Shown one piece after another: positions 8,166 to 17,102 of a stretch of DNA of 64,000 bases. Each line of letters begins with the position of its first letter. The stretch's first letter is position 1. The position numbers and the translations under genes were made by a program. The DNA comes from Marinomonas aquiplantarum (lineage in GTDB: Bacteria > Pseudomonadota > Gammaproteobacteria > Pseudomonadales > Marinomonadaceae). The notes beneath the pieces were generated by a model that ran no database searches, was not told the DNA's origin, and saw nothing but the letters and a program-made list of their open reading frames with translations. The stretch spans positions 1 through 64,000 of the forward strand of contig NZ_QNRF01000001.1 of assembly GCF_003314975.1 (NCBI RefSeq). The letters are read 5' to 3'.

Positions 8166-9254
8166 CTAAATTATCGTTGAGTGATTTAACAATGTATCAA
8201 TTATCATTTCACTCGCCTTACCATCACCATATAAATCAACATTGAAATCAGATATTATATTAGCCCTTTTATATTCAGAGACTATTCTATCAGCATCAGC
8301 ACCTACCAGAACATTATAACCATAATCGACTAATTCAACCCACTCAGTCTCATTTCTTAAAGTAATACATTTCTTCCTAAAGAAGTATGCTTCTTTTTGA
8401 AGTCCACCACTATCAGTCATTACAAGTTCACAGTTCATAACAAACCAAACCATATTTAAATAACCGACAGGATCAATGAGAGTCAATTTCGATAGATCAA
8501 AATTATTAGCCTCTAAAACCTTTTTAGTTCTTGGGTGAATAGGGAGAACAACTTCAACATTTTCAGAAATTATATTAAGAGCAGTGATAATATTAGCCAG
8601 CCTATCAATATTATCCGTATTTTCAGCTCTATGAATAGTACATAAAATAAACTTACCTAATTTTAAATTATCTGGAGAACGAGAAAGATCAGCATAGAAT
8701 TTTGCCCCATCTTGCATCACATCACCAGACAAAACCACAGAAGGGCTATATGACCACTTTTCAACACCTTCTAGAGCCAAATTATCCACGGCCTGTTTTG
8801 TAGGACAAAAAAGATATGTACTAATCCTATCAGTTAATATTCTATTTATCTCTTCAGGCATCTGCATATTGTGCGATCTTAAACCGGCTTCAATATGCAC
8901 AATTTTAATATTTAACTTTGAGGCAGCAATCGCACCAGAAAGAGTCGAGTTTGTATCACCATATACAAGGACCCAATCAGGAGACTCTTTAATCAAAATG
9001 GATTCGATAGCCTCTATCATTTGGCCTGTCATTTGACCATGAGTCTTGCCACCCACACCTAAAAAGTAATCTGGTTTGGGTATATGCATCTCATCAAAAA
9101 ATATGTCACTCATATTCTGATCATAATGCTGCCCAGTATGAACAATAATTTCTTTTATATCTATGCCTTGTTGCATTCTAGATATTATAACTCTGCTAAT
9201 ACTGCCAGCTTTTATAAACTGAGGACGTGCCCCAAGTATTGTAACGATTTTCAT
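8166..9254 (-). CDS. wbpI: UDP-GlcNAc3NAcA 2-epimerase, WbpI/WecB family
   Basis: The protein of about 362 residues starts MKIVTILGARPQFIKAG and has KTHGQMTGQM, VYGDTNSTLSGA, IEAGLRS and TDSGGLQKEA, the standard signatures of non-hydrolysing UDP-sugar 2-epimerases. Segments such as THGQMTGQM and the NETEWVEL region resemble WbpI more than WecB. Because wbpA, B, D and E are in the same locus, the likely reaction is UDP-GlcNAc3NAcA to UDP-ManNAc3NAcA. ATG at 9254 is preferred; an in-frame TTG at 9266 lacks support. WecB activity is the alternative. Confidence 0.85.
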   Translation of the reverse strand: MKIVTILGARPQFIKAGSISRVIISRMQQGIDIKEIIVHTGQHYDQNMSDIFFDEMHIPKPDYFLGVGGKTHGQMTGQMIEAIESILIKESPDWVLVYGDTNSTLSGAIAASKLNIKIVHIEAGLRSHNMQMPEEINRILTDRISTYLFCPTKQAVDNLALEGVEKWSYSPSVVLSGDVMQDGAKFYADLSRSPDNLKLGKFILCTIHRAENTDNIDRLANIITALNIISENVEVVLPIHPRTKKVLEANNFDLSKLTLIDPVGYLNMVWFVMNCELVMTDSGGLQKEAYFFRKKCITLRNETEWVELVDYGYNVLVGADADRIVSEYKRANIISDFNVDLYGDGKASEMIIDTLLNHSTII

Positions 9255-9276
9255 TTTATCAACCAACGTTAAAATA

Positions 9277-10140
9277 TTATTTCAGCTTTCGAAACGGCTT
9301 CAGCTTTAAAAAATAGAGAACCCAAAAAAATATATACTTGGGAACACCTCTTAAGTTATTCCTCCAACTTACCCTACATGAAAAGCAATTTGGCCTATCA
9401 CAAAGATGATATAAATTATTCTCTTTAATTTTTTTATATTCAATTCTGTATGCATCTAAACAACTAATTACTATTGAATATGCATTACCGATATATCCTA
9501 CCTGAAGAGATTCACTATCTATATAATCAGAGTAAAACTTGTTAAATCCAGCACTACAGCCACCAAAGTCTCTCTTAATATATTTTAGTAACACGCCATC
9601 TTTTGAATAATATTGACCGAAAAAACCAGAAAACCAACTTTTACAAGTTAATCCTAAGTTTTCTTGTGCTAAATGAACAGTCGTAAAACCAGGACTACTG
9701 CCAACACAGCCAACAACTATCATTTTAGCATTCAAATCTAACAACTTATTCATCGGATAATAGGATTTAGAGTATGCATTATGACCTTCCAATATATATG
9801 GTGCCTTAGGGCCTATCGCCAGAAAAGAGTTAGTTGGATGCTCACTCCTCATACAGCAATCGTCTTTCATGAAAACTTTTGCTAAAGCTCCAGTATTCGC
9901 AGGTGTTTTAGAGTTAAAAGCTAGATCGTAACTTAGGTTTAGCCGAAAAGACATTCTTGAAAAACCAAGTGTCACCACTGTCCCAGTCTCTCCTACAGCC
10001 TCTTTCAAAGCATCAAGAATAATAGAAGGCCCACCCTTAACTCTACCCAACTTGTTTAAAGCAGCACGAATGAGAACCACGTCTCCATCTACAATTCCTA
10101 ATTTATGAAATTGCTCTATTAAATTTTCTTTTTCATGCAT
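9277..10140 (-). CDS. AAC(3)-like (antibiotic_NAT family) N-acetyltransferase
   Basis: The 287-residue protein has the fold markers of the aminoglycoside 3-N-acetyltransferase family: VVLIRAALNKLGRVKGGPSI at the start, VTLGFSR, and SEHPTNSFLAIGP near residues 110-120. Members in polysaccharide loci acetylate amino sugars rather than antibiotics. It follows the ceramidase-like gene with a 2-bp gap. Its C-terminus has several Cys (CDRPNCFSC), unusual for this family and possibly metal-binding. There is no reason to call it a resistance gene in this setting. Confidence 0.75.
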   Translation of the reverse strand: MHEKENLIEQFHKLGIVDGDVVLIRAALNKLGRVKGGPSIILDALKEAVGETGTVVTLGFSRMSFRLNLSYDLAFNSKTPANTGALAKVFMKDDCCMRSEHPTNSFLAIGPKAPYILEGHNAYSKSYYPMNKLLDLNAKMIVVGCVGSSPGFTTVHLAQENLGLTCKSWFSGFFGQYYSKDGVLLKYIKRDFGGCSAGFNKFYSDYIDSESLQVGYIGNAYSIVISCLDAYRIEYKKIKENNLYHLCDRPNCFSCRVSWRNNLRGVPKYIFFWVLYFLKLKPFRKLK

Positions 10141-10142
10141 AA

Positions 10143-11402
10143 CTAATCCTGAGAACCATTTGTGACATATTTGATAGCAGAAACTATACTCTGAAATAGT
10201 TCTGTTAGACTATCACTTGATATAGGAGAGTCCCATCCATAATTCTTATAGGAATTAACCTCATACCCCCCCTCCTGGACTTCTGTAGGGTATGGTAGAT
10301 AACCTATAATGTTTTCTGCGTAGCCTAATGGCACTATATTAAGCTCTTTGAAAGCTGATTTTATCTCAAAAAAGTATCTTGAATTAACTTCAGCAGGTAT
10401 ACTTATGAAAACAATGCCCCCAACATTGATTATTTTAACTTCTATATTCTTAATTGTTTTAAGGGTGGTAGATTTTAGATCAAATTGAAAAATATGGGAA
10501 AAGATAAATTCTGATGAGGTTATATTATTAAATGTTCTTCTCTTCTCAACAGTTTTAACTACACTATTATTAAAATAATCAAAAAAACGAAGTGTTGGCG
10601 AAATAAAAGAGTGACCGTTTACTAAAGCTTTTATAAAAACCAAAAAATTTGAGGGAGAATATCGAGAAATGACCGAATCTGGTCTAATATCACCAGAAAA
10701 ACCTTGTGTAAAAATAACATTATCAAACAGATGAGATAAATCACGTCGCAATATCCCAGGGAAATCTGAAGATATTGCATTATTGTTATTAAAAACTGGA
10801 TGACAGGAAAGGTTTATTAAAATACTATTTTCAGAAGATGAGACAAAATTAACAACCCTTACATAATGATCAAATTTTTTAGAATAATTCGGAGACATAA
10901 TCATTCTTTTCTTCATAAAAAAAGACTTAATATCTCTAGAGAGTAAACGTCTATTCACTATTAGCCCACTGGGCAGCTGAGCTTCATAGAAAAATACACT
11001 TCCTTCCTCCAATTTAGAAAAGGCAATTGATACACACGCCTTGATCTTATCAGTTATTTCACCAATAAAACCAGCATCCTGTTCACCAAAGAAAGTTGAA
11101 GATGAATTAGGAGCTGAGTGAGTATGAGTAGCATTGAAAACAACTTCACTTGATGAGACCCCAAATTCTTCAAGTAGCCAGCGATATATAAAATCAAGAT
11201 AACTACCGTCTAAATATAGAGTATCCACGGAAACAAGAATGAAATTATTACCCTTTACATCCTTTACCCATAGAACCCCAACTTCCAACTCAGACAAACC
11301 AAATTTTTCTGTAGAACTGTCTCTTTTTGCAAAACCAGCTAAACATGATGAAGTAAAGAGATCTGGATTGACATTTAATTTAGCAATGGAAACTTTATAC
11401 AC
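10143..11402 (-). CDS. Neutral/alkaline ceramidase-like amidase
   Basis: The protein has THTHSAP near residue 95, NLSCHPVF near 210 and GFSGDIRPD, which match the zinc-binding core of the neutral ceramidase N-terminal family (amide hydrolases that release a fatty acid). At about 420 residues it lacks the C-terminal immunoglobulin-like domain of full ceramidases. There is no signal peptide, so it is probably cytoplasmic. GTG at 11402 is proposed because AGTAGG lies upstream; an in-frame TTG at 11426 would overlap the preceding gene by 32 bp. Placed directly before an N-acetyltransferase, it may remove an N-acyl group from a sugar. The gene is very AT-rich. Confidence 0.7.
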   Translation of the reverse strand: MYKVSIAKLNVNPDLFTSSCLAGFAKRDSSTEKFGLSELEVGVLWVKDVKGNNFILVSVDTLYLDGSYLDFIYRWLLEEFGVSSSEVVFNATHTHSAPNSSSTFFGEQDAGFIGEITDKIKACVSIAFSKLEEGSVFFYEAQLPSGLIVNRRLLSRDIKSFFMKKRMIMSPNYSKKFDHYVRVVNFVSSSENSILINLSCHPVFNNNNAISSDFPGILRRDLSHLFDNVIFTQGFSGDIRPDSVISRYSPSNFLVFIKALVNGHSFISPTLRFFDYFNNSVVKTVEKRRTFNNITSSEFIFSHIFQFDLKSTTLKTIKNIEVKIINVGGIVFISIPAEVNSRYFFEIKSAFKELNIVPLGYAENIIGYLPYPTEVQEGGYEVNSYKNYGWDSPISSDSLTELFQSIVSAIKYVTNGSQD

Positions 11403-12531
11403 TATGTAACCTACTATACAAATCAAGTAACACTTTTGATTCGTTATCCCAATTTAAAGTCTTTCTCAACTCCTGGACATTAAACTTTAAAGTGTTCATC
11501 TTATTACTATTATTTAATAGATCTTTAACACATTCAACTAGCGAATCCACGTTACTATCCTCAAAACACAACCCAATCTCATATTTATTTACTAACTTAG
11601 ACATTTCTTCCAAGTCAGCAACAATAACAGGCAAACTAGCGCTTATATATTCAAAAATCTTGTTGGGCAAGCAGAGGTCATGATTCTTACAAGTATTACG
11701 TATAGCATGTATACCAACATCGGCACTGATAGTATACTTTAGTAGTTCATCCTGACTTACTGGAGGTAAATAAAATATCGATTGCTTATTTTTTATCTCC
11801 TTTAACCTATCTTGCATTTTAGATACAAAAGGCCCATCCCCCATAAATATAAAGGCTACATCATTACGTTCACTTAACTTTAACGCAGCATCAAAAAGAA
11901 CATTCACACCACGAGTTTCACTTATTAAACCTTGATATAAAAAAACCTTACGATCGTCAGAAATAGGTAACAAGCTTCGAAATAAATCATAATTACCTCT
12001 TTGCGTATAGGAAGGAATATTCCTGATTGTTACTACATCAGGCACCTTTAAATAACTCTGTAAATACTCGGAAATCCCATCAGAAACACTTATAACTGCA
12101 TCACAGCGCCCCCCAAAACACCGTTCAAACACTTCCATCAAATAAATTAAAACTCTAGGATGTTTTTTATGATGAGACTCCGACCAGAGTTCATGCGAAT
12201 CATAAACAAGTTTTGACATCGTAAATAAAGATATAAAAAACGCAATAGGGAGAGACGTCAAATCATGAGCATGAACAACACTATTCTTCTCACGTAAAGA
12301 ATAAAAAAACATTCCAATATATGAACTAATAAACTGAATAATCTTTATTGAGCTAATACCAAAACGCTTTATCTTGACACCCTCCCTAATTTCAGATTTT
12401 GGTAAATCTCTCCCATTCATACATAAAACAGTAACATCAAATCCACTATTTGATAACGAATATGTTTCATTCCTAACTCGAGAATCTATACGGTAATCAG
12501 TCATTAGTATATGCAATACTTTTATATCCAT
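11395..12531 (-). CDS. GT4-family glycosyltransferase
   Basis: The 378-residue GT-B protein has an N-terminal acceptor half (VLHILMTDYRIDSRV, then VHAHD near residue 95) and a donor half with FLYQGLISETRGV, FIFMGDGP and NKIFEYISASLPVIVAD. It is a retaining GT4 enzyme of unknown donor, acting in the cytoplasm on the growing lipid-linked repeat unit. It is separated from the upstream polymerase gene by a 578-bp gap and overlaps the ceramidase-like gene by 8 bp, or by 32 bp if the TTG start is used. Confidence 0.85.
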   Translation of the reverse strand: MDIKVLHILMTDYRIDSRVRNETYSLSNSGFDVTVLCMNGRDLPKSEIREGVKIKRFGISSIKIIQFISSYIGMFFYSLREKNSVVHAHDLTSLPIAFFISLFTMSKLVYDSHELWSESHHKKHPRVLIYLMEVFERCFGGRCDAVISVSDGISEYLQSYLKVPDVVTIRNIPSYTQRGNYDLFRSLLPISDDRKVFLYQGLISETRGVNVLFDAALKLSERNDVAFIFMGDGPFVSKMQDRLKEIKNKQSIFYLPPVSQDELLKYTISADVGIHAIRNTCKNHDLCLPNKIFEYISASLPVIVADLEEMSKLVNKYEIGLCFEDSNVDSLVECVKDLLNNSNKMNTLKFNVQELRKTLNWDNESKVLLDLYSRLHSV

Positions 12532-13109
12532 TTATATCACCAACCCCTTCTAATATTTATAATTTTACATTCAAATTCAACATTAACTATAATAGCACTT
12601 AGTTTTCTATCCTTTGGAAACCAGCATAATATAAAACTGACTTTATCGCTATAGATTCATTCTACTATTCTTTATCAAATCCCTTTTCTATTAACAAACA
12701 TTTTTTCTCCACAACTTAACTTCTAAAATCATATAAAAACCACTTAAAGGACCTCTGAAGCATCACTATGAATTATATTATTTAAAACTATCTATCAGAA
12801 CAAATAACCACTCGCCTATCACAACCAAATTTTCTACAAAACAATACCTAACAAAACCGAGTAAATACTGATTTTTGGTGTTTCCAACTATAGACTTCAA
12901 TTAAAACGCTTTCGCCAACACGGCGGCTGGAGGCATTACGAATGCGATCTAAAATAATTTTAGAAACGCCAGCATCTTAAATGGTTATATTTTTTGCACA
13001 TTAATCTTATCGTTAGCAATAAATATACAATAAAACTTATTAGCAGCGATCAAAGCGTACTCTTTTAAAGTTATACGCGTATCAAAGCGGTGAGGTTAAA
13101 TTTATGATT
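12532..13109. other. 578-bp AT-rich gap with a possible gene relic
   Basis: No intact gene is visible between the polymerase and the glycosyltransferase. About 12895-12985 is less AT-rich than its surroundings and reads like coding sequence in both directions. On the plus strand it gives RFRQHGGWRHYECDLK before a stop; on the minus strand it gives LDRIRNASSRRVGES, also soon stopped. Neither frame is long enough for a gene, so it is probably a relic from recombination in the locus. The remainder is AT-rich with no recognisable element. Confidence 0.45.
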
Positions 13110-14351
13110 TTAGCTTTCATGATCAATAGGACTCCTTATCAACAAAGTCAATAAAATAATTACAATGAGGCCATGTGTTAACAAAGTCGTAAAAAAATCA
13201 GAAGATATTAGTGCACTACGAAGTGGAATAACCGTAATAGCGAGAACAAGCCAAAGTGCCCCAGTATTTTTTGTAACGACATCTAAAATGCGTAAAACGT
13301 ATGCAAACATAATCGTATAAATTAATACGCCCCAGTACCCAAAATGAGCATATCCAGTGCTTATATAACCATTATTTGCAGAAGTTCCGCTCCCTACATA
13401 CTCACCTATAAGTTTAGGCAGACTCAAATCGTATGGATAGCTTACAAGCCCCGATAAAACTGAGTTACTCCAGTAAACAAAGGGATTATTCGAAAAAAAC
13501 TCGAAATACTGATATGTTAAATAAGCGGGCACATAAAAAACTCTTCTAACAATTAACGAACCAAAAATCGCATACCCAAAAGCTAAATATAATAATAAGC
13601 AGGAAATCACTAACACAGTTAAACCAAGTGGCAAAATGTAGGATTTATTACTTTTTCTAAACCAAAACCAAATACCAAATACAAGAACCAACCCAAAAAG
13701 CACAGACTTGTGTGCTGAATATGCATAAAATACAACTTGTGCTATTACCCCAAGAACCACAAAAAACCAATTACGTCTCCATAAAAAATATGATATAAAA
13801 AAAATAGAAAATATTTTATATGTCCACACATTTGTATATGCGAGCACCCCCCCTGAAGCCAGCTCAGAATTTTCCTCTCTATACTCATATACACGATAAA
13901 TATTCAAATTAAAAGTCGCTCCGGAGACTATATACCATATAACAAGAAATATAATCGCCCCCCCTGAAATCATCAAAAATAACTTATCACCATAGCGAAA
14001 CCTTGGTATATAAGGTATTTTAATCCAAGAACTTTTCGAAATGAAAGCAAATAAGAAAAACGAAAGAACTGTTACAGCAACAGGATTTATACTCCAGCCT
14101 GTTAAACCATAGAGGCTTGTTAATGGAACAATTAAAAAAAGTGCAAAAGTAATCAAAAAATAATCTGTGATAGATAGAACTCTTTTTTTTATAAAAGGAA
14201 GTACAACTAAATATGTAGCCCATGAAGAAAAATAAGTTAAGATAGAAAATTCCAACACAAAACCACTATACTCAAAAGCTGGATTTACAAGTAAGACATA
14301 AGAAACATCTAGTACAACTCTAAACAGCACCATTAAAATGTAAAAAAACAT
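13110..14351 (-). CDS. wzy: Wzy-like repeat-unit polymerase
   Basis: The 413-residue protein is hydrophobic along its length with about ten to twelve predicted membrane helices. A larger polar loop lies around residues 290-335 (WSNSVLSGLVSYPYDLSLP, then a Gly/Ser/Asn-rich stretch). It has no conserved catalytic motif, which is normal for Wzy. Position, topology and company (a flippase and Wzz in the same locus) support a polymerase role in the periplasm. Its start overlaps the deacetylase stop by one base (TAATG). It is AT-rich like its neighbours. An O-acetyltransferase or other membrane enzyme is less likely. Confidence 0.7.
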   Translation of the reverse strand: MFFYILMVLFRVVLDVSYVLLVNPAFEYSGFVLEFSILTYFSSWATYLVVLPFIKKRVLSITDYFLITFALFLIVPLTSLYGLTGWSINPVAVTVLSFFLFAFISKSSWIKIPYIPRFRYGDKLFLMISGGAIIFLVIWYIVSGATFNLNIYRVYEYREENSELASGGVLAYTNVWTYKIFSIFFISYFLWRRNWFFVVLGVIAQVVFYAYSAHKSVLFGLVLVFGIWFWFRKSNKSYILPLGLTVLVISCLLLYLAFGYAIFGSLIVRRVFYVPAYLTYQYFEFFSNNPFVYWSNSVLSGLVSYPYDLSLPKLIGEYVGSGTSANNGYISTGYAHFGYWGVLIYTIMFAYVLRILDVVTKNTGALWLVLAITVIPLRSALISSDFFTTLLTHGLIVIILLTLLIRSPIDHES

Positions 14352-15700
14352 TAAGAAATAACTCTTTTATAGATATCTCTTAAAGCTATATTATAAAGCT
14401 CCGAATTATGCCACAACAATGTAAAACAACCATCTACCCGTCGGCAAACGTCCTTTATTTCTAAAATTTTTTGTAGAGCAGCTTCTCCACTCCCCAACCC
14501 CATGTAACCAGCTCCCATAATACTACACTCCATTACCACTAATGGCCGAATACGTAAAAGCAATGATTTTTGAGTAACAACATTAAACGCGCTATATTCA
14601 TAACAAGTACCACAACGAAATCCTGGACGGTCAGCGTAGCTTAGTGTGCTGTCGTAGGTCATACCAGCATCTTCCCAAGATTGCAGTGTGACTGGATTCT
14701 CCCAACGTAGGTAATGCATACGCCCGCCAAAACCACCTTGCTCAATGCCTTCTTCTTTACAGACCCTGAGCAAGCAGTCAGCTTCCTGTTGAATTGCCGC
14801 TGGATTCTGATATGTGTCATAACTAGGATGCAGGCCAATTTCATGGCCTCGCAGGTGTATTTGCCGTAGCAGCTGGCGGATACGAGAATCTTCTGGCTGG
14901 TAATCAGCGTCATTGAGGTGGTCACCACCACATATAAAATAGAAAGCGCTAGTTAGGTTATTGGCTTCGGACTGTTGCATAATCCAATCAAAAGTATTGA
15001 AGGGGTCATTATGATGTAGATGGTTTCTTGACTTCAAACGTATCCAAGGTGCTATTATTGCACCTTTGAAGTTACTGTATTTCAACACATCGCCAGCCAT
15101 GGCCCTTAGTAGAGGTTTAAGCGTCCTAAACGCGTAACGACTTGGCCTGTCCACATCATGACTCAACTTAATGCTAAACTGGTGCTTTTTTATCGACACG
15201 CTTGGCCAAACTTTCTGTATAACCTGCCCTAATAAATGCAACCATTCATCCACTACGGGGCGCTCTAGGTAATCGTGTTGATAAGCATGGGAAGAAGTAG
15301 CTGGAAAACGACCATGTAGGTCTAAATCAGTACGTCCAATCTCTTCGATTCGATTTAACATCCAGTAGGTCAGACCAAGAATATCGTAATGAATCACTGT
15401 ATGATGAGTCTTTTGCTCAATCAATGGCTCAGGCAACTCGCTGACGCAAGGTGCCGGTAAAGGATCACCTAATACGCTTACCCAACCCGCTTTGGTAGCA
15501 TTCCATTTACTGCATGGAAAATCTGAGCGTGACTGATGAAAAGCCTCCTCTAGCTTAGGAAATAAAATATAGCTATCTGGGAGGCCGACTAACGACAATT
15601 TAAGACCAGAAAGGCTTTGATCAAGCATAAAGCAGAGGCCAAAACGCTCTTTGAGGATAGTACAGAGCCAACTAAGCTCTGATGTAGAAAATTGGAGCAT
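14351..15700 (-). CDS. Polysaccharide deacetylase-family protein
   Basis: The 449-residue protein has a poorly characterised N-terminal part (1-165) and a NodB-like domain. The latter carries the metal-site segment KLSHDVDRPSRYAFR near 175-190, HEIGLHPSYDTYQNP near 290 and an RMHYLRWENP segment. No signal peptide is seen. Relatives occur in capsule and exopolysaccharide loci and are thought to remove N-acetyl or other acyl groups from sugars. The gene precedes wzy and follows the GNAT gene at a distance of about 93 bp. Confidence 0.75.
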   Translation of the reverse strand: MLQFSTSELSWLCTILKERFGLCFMLDQSLSGLKLSLVGLPDSYILFPKLEEAFHQSRSDFPCSKWNATKAGWVSVLGDPLPAPCVSELPEPLIEQKTHHTVIHYDILGLTYWMLNRIEEIGRTDLDLHGRFPATSSHAYQHDYLERPVVDEWLHLLGQVIQKVWPSVSIKKHQFSIKLSHDVDRPSRYAFRTLKPLLRAMAGDVLKYSNFKGAIIAPWIRLKSRNHLHHNDPFNTFDWIMQQSEANNLTSAFYFICGGDHLNDADYQPEDSRIRQLLRQIHLRGHEIGLHPSYDTYQNPAAIQQEADCLLRVCKEEGIEQGGFGGRMHYLRWENPVTLQSWEDAGMTYDSTLSYADRPGFRCGTCYEYSAFNVVTQKSLLLRIRPLVVMECSIMGAGYMGLGSGEAALQKILEIKDVCRRVDGCFTLLWHNSELYNIALRDIYKRVIS

Positions 15701-15793
15701 GTAAAATATATCCTTGTTTGACCGCTGAACGATTAGTTACTAAATACCGACACACTATTTTATATAAAACAACCTAACTTATCAGTGATTGAC

Positions 15794-16873
15794 CTACGCA
15801 CGCCCCTCCAAAACAATTCCTGTAACATCCCAACCAAGAATATCCAGGGCACTTTCCATACCATCATTTATTTTTCTTGGCATGATTTTAGATTGTTTTT
15901 TCCTAAAACACCTATATAATTTTTCTGTCAGCATACATCCATTATTAATGAAACCGTATTGGTATAGCGCACTATCTTCTGCACAAAGAATCAACACACT
16001 ATAAAAACCAGATTCCTTTAGTGCATTAATTAATTTATAAAATAAAACCTTTGCGTCTTTTTCCAAATTAGAGTGGACACAAAAATCCTCCAAAAAAACC
16101 TCTCGCCTCATTGTTTTTCTCAATGAGATAATACAATACCCTTTAATACGACCTTCATTTATAACATATGTAAAATGGTCTTTATAAGGGTTATTCCAAA
16201 ACCTCCATGATAAATCAGCTTTACTTCGTCTAGGAGACGTCGAAAAATTTAACCTAGCTTGATCCCAAAAATCATCAAAAAATGTTTTTTTTATAGCATC
16301 ATCTTCTGATAAAAAACCATTTTTTATTAGCTTATTCTTAGCATCTAAACCAATATCTGAGGCTTTAAAGATCTTATTTTTCAGTATACTTCCTGAAAAT
16401 ATAAGCTCAGTAAAAAAGCCTTTTGTAGAATGTCGAGCTGAGTACCACTTAACAGGAAATTCGTACCCCATTGCTTTGCGTTGGCGTATTGCTGCTGGCG
16501 GTCCCATAGTTGAGAACAAAGCATCATAACGAGCTTGATATGCTTTGATGAATTTTTTTTCAAACCTAGGGTACAGGATTTTATTTCTATACTCGGGCAA
16601 CACCATTGTATTTTCAGTCTTACCAAAAAGTAGATCCGCATTACCATTGCTAAACGCAATAGGCATAACGCCATGATGACCAATAAGTTTCACTTCACCT
16701 TTGTCATTAGTTGCCTCAATAAGCCACATATCACCGCGACCTTCCGGAGCCTCCAACCACTGCCATGCAAACTGATCAGCCGTACGCCGGTTACCTGTTA
16801 TCTGAAAGTATAACTCGTTTATTGCTCTTTCATCGCCAAGCTTATAAGGTCTGTACGAATAAGTTTCAGCCAT
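15794..16873 (-). CDS. GNAT/FemAB-like acyltransferase
   Basis: The 359-residue protein begins YSYRPYKLGDERAINELYFQ, a GNAT-like opening, followed by WLIEA and IGHHGVMPIAF. A second GNAT-like half follows (about 220-340, with RIKGYCIISLR). This two-lobed size resembles FemAB-like enzymes that move acyl or aminoacyl groups. It overlaps the ACP gene by 8 bp, so it may take an acyl group from that ACP, though this is inference. Its substrate is unknown. Confidence 0.65.
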   Translation of the reverse strand: MAETYSYRPYKLGDERAINELYFQITGNRRTADQFAWQWLEAPEGRGDMWLIEATNDKGEVKLIGHHGVMPIAFSNGNADLLFGKTENTMVLPEYRNKILYPRFEKKFIKAYQARYDALFSTMGPPAAIRQRKAMGYEFPVKWYSARHSTKGFFTELIFSGSILKNKIFKASDIGLDAKNKLIKNGFLSEDDAIKKTFFDDFWDQARLNFSTSPRRSKADLSWRFWNNPYKDHFTYVINEGRIKGYCIISLRKTMRREVFLEDFCVHSNLEKDAKVLFYKLINALKESGFYSVLILCAEDSALYQYGFINNGCMLTEKLYRCFRKKQSKIMPRKINDGMESALDILGWDVTGIVLEGRA

Positions 16874-17102
16874 CCAATTTACTCACAAGATATAATCGAA
16901 CTTCGTCTAAGTTATTCATTCCTTCAAAATCATCATCAGGTATTTCAACACCTAGTTGCTCATCAATTTCCGTAAAGAAATTAAACATATCTAGGCTATC
17001 CAACCCCATATCTTCAAATGATTGCTCTGCATGAATATTTTCTTTTTCTACATCCACACCAGACTTTACAAGAATATCAATGAGCTTTTCATTATTTATC
17101 AT
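16866..17102 (-). CDS. Dedicated acyl carrier protein
   Basis: The acidic 78-residue protein has the phosphopantetheine site DMGLDSLDMF, with Ser36 as the attachment residue, and a typical third-helix segment. ATG at 17102 is chosen because GAGAGGAAAG lies just upstream. A longer in-frame start at 17153 would add residues encoded inside the KAS III gene and is unlikely. It overlaps the KAS III gene by 11 bp and the GNAT gene by 8 bp, so the three are tightly coupled. It is not in the normal fab gene context, which points to a specialised acyl group for polysaccharide decoration. Confidence 0.9.
   Translation of the reverse strand: MINNEKLIDILVKSGVDVEKENIHAEQSFEDMGLDSLDMFNFFTEIDEQLGVEIPDDDFEGMNNLDEVRLYLVSKLDG

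Noticed and set aside
9277-10140. Aminoglycoside resistance gene
   Set aside because: The fold is of the AAC(3) family, but the gene lies between sugar-modifying genes and is better read as an amino-sugar acetyltransferase.
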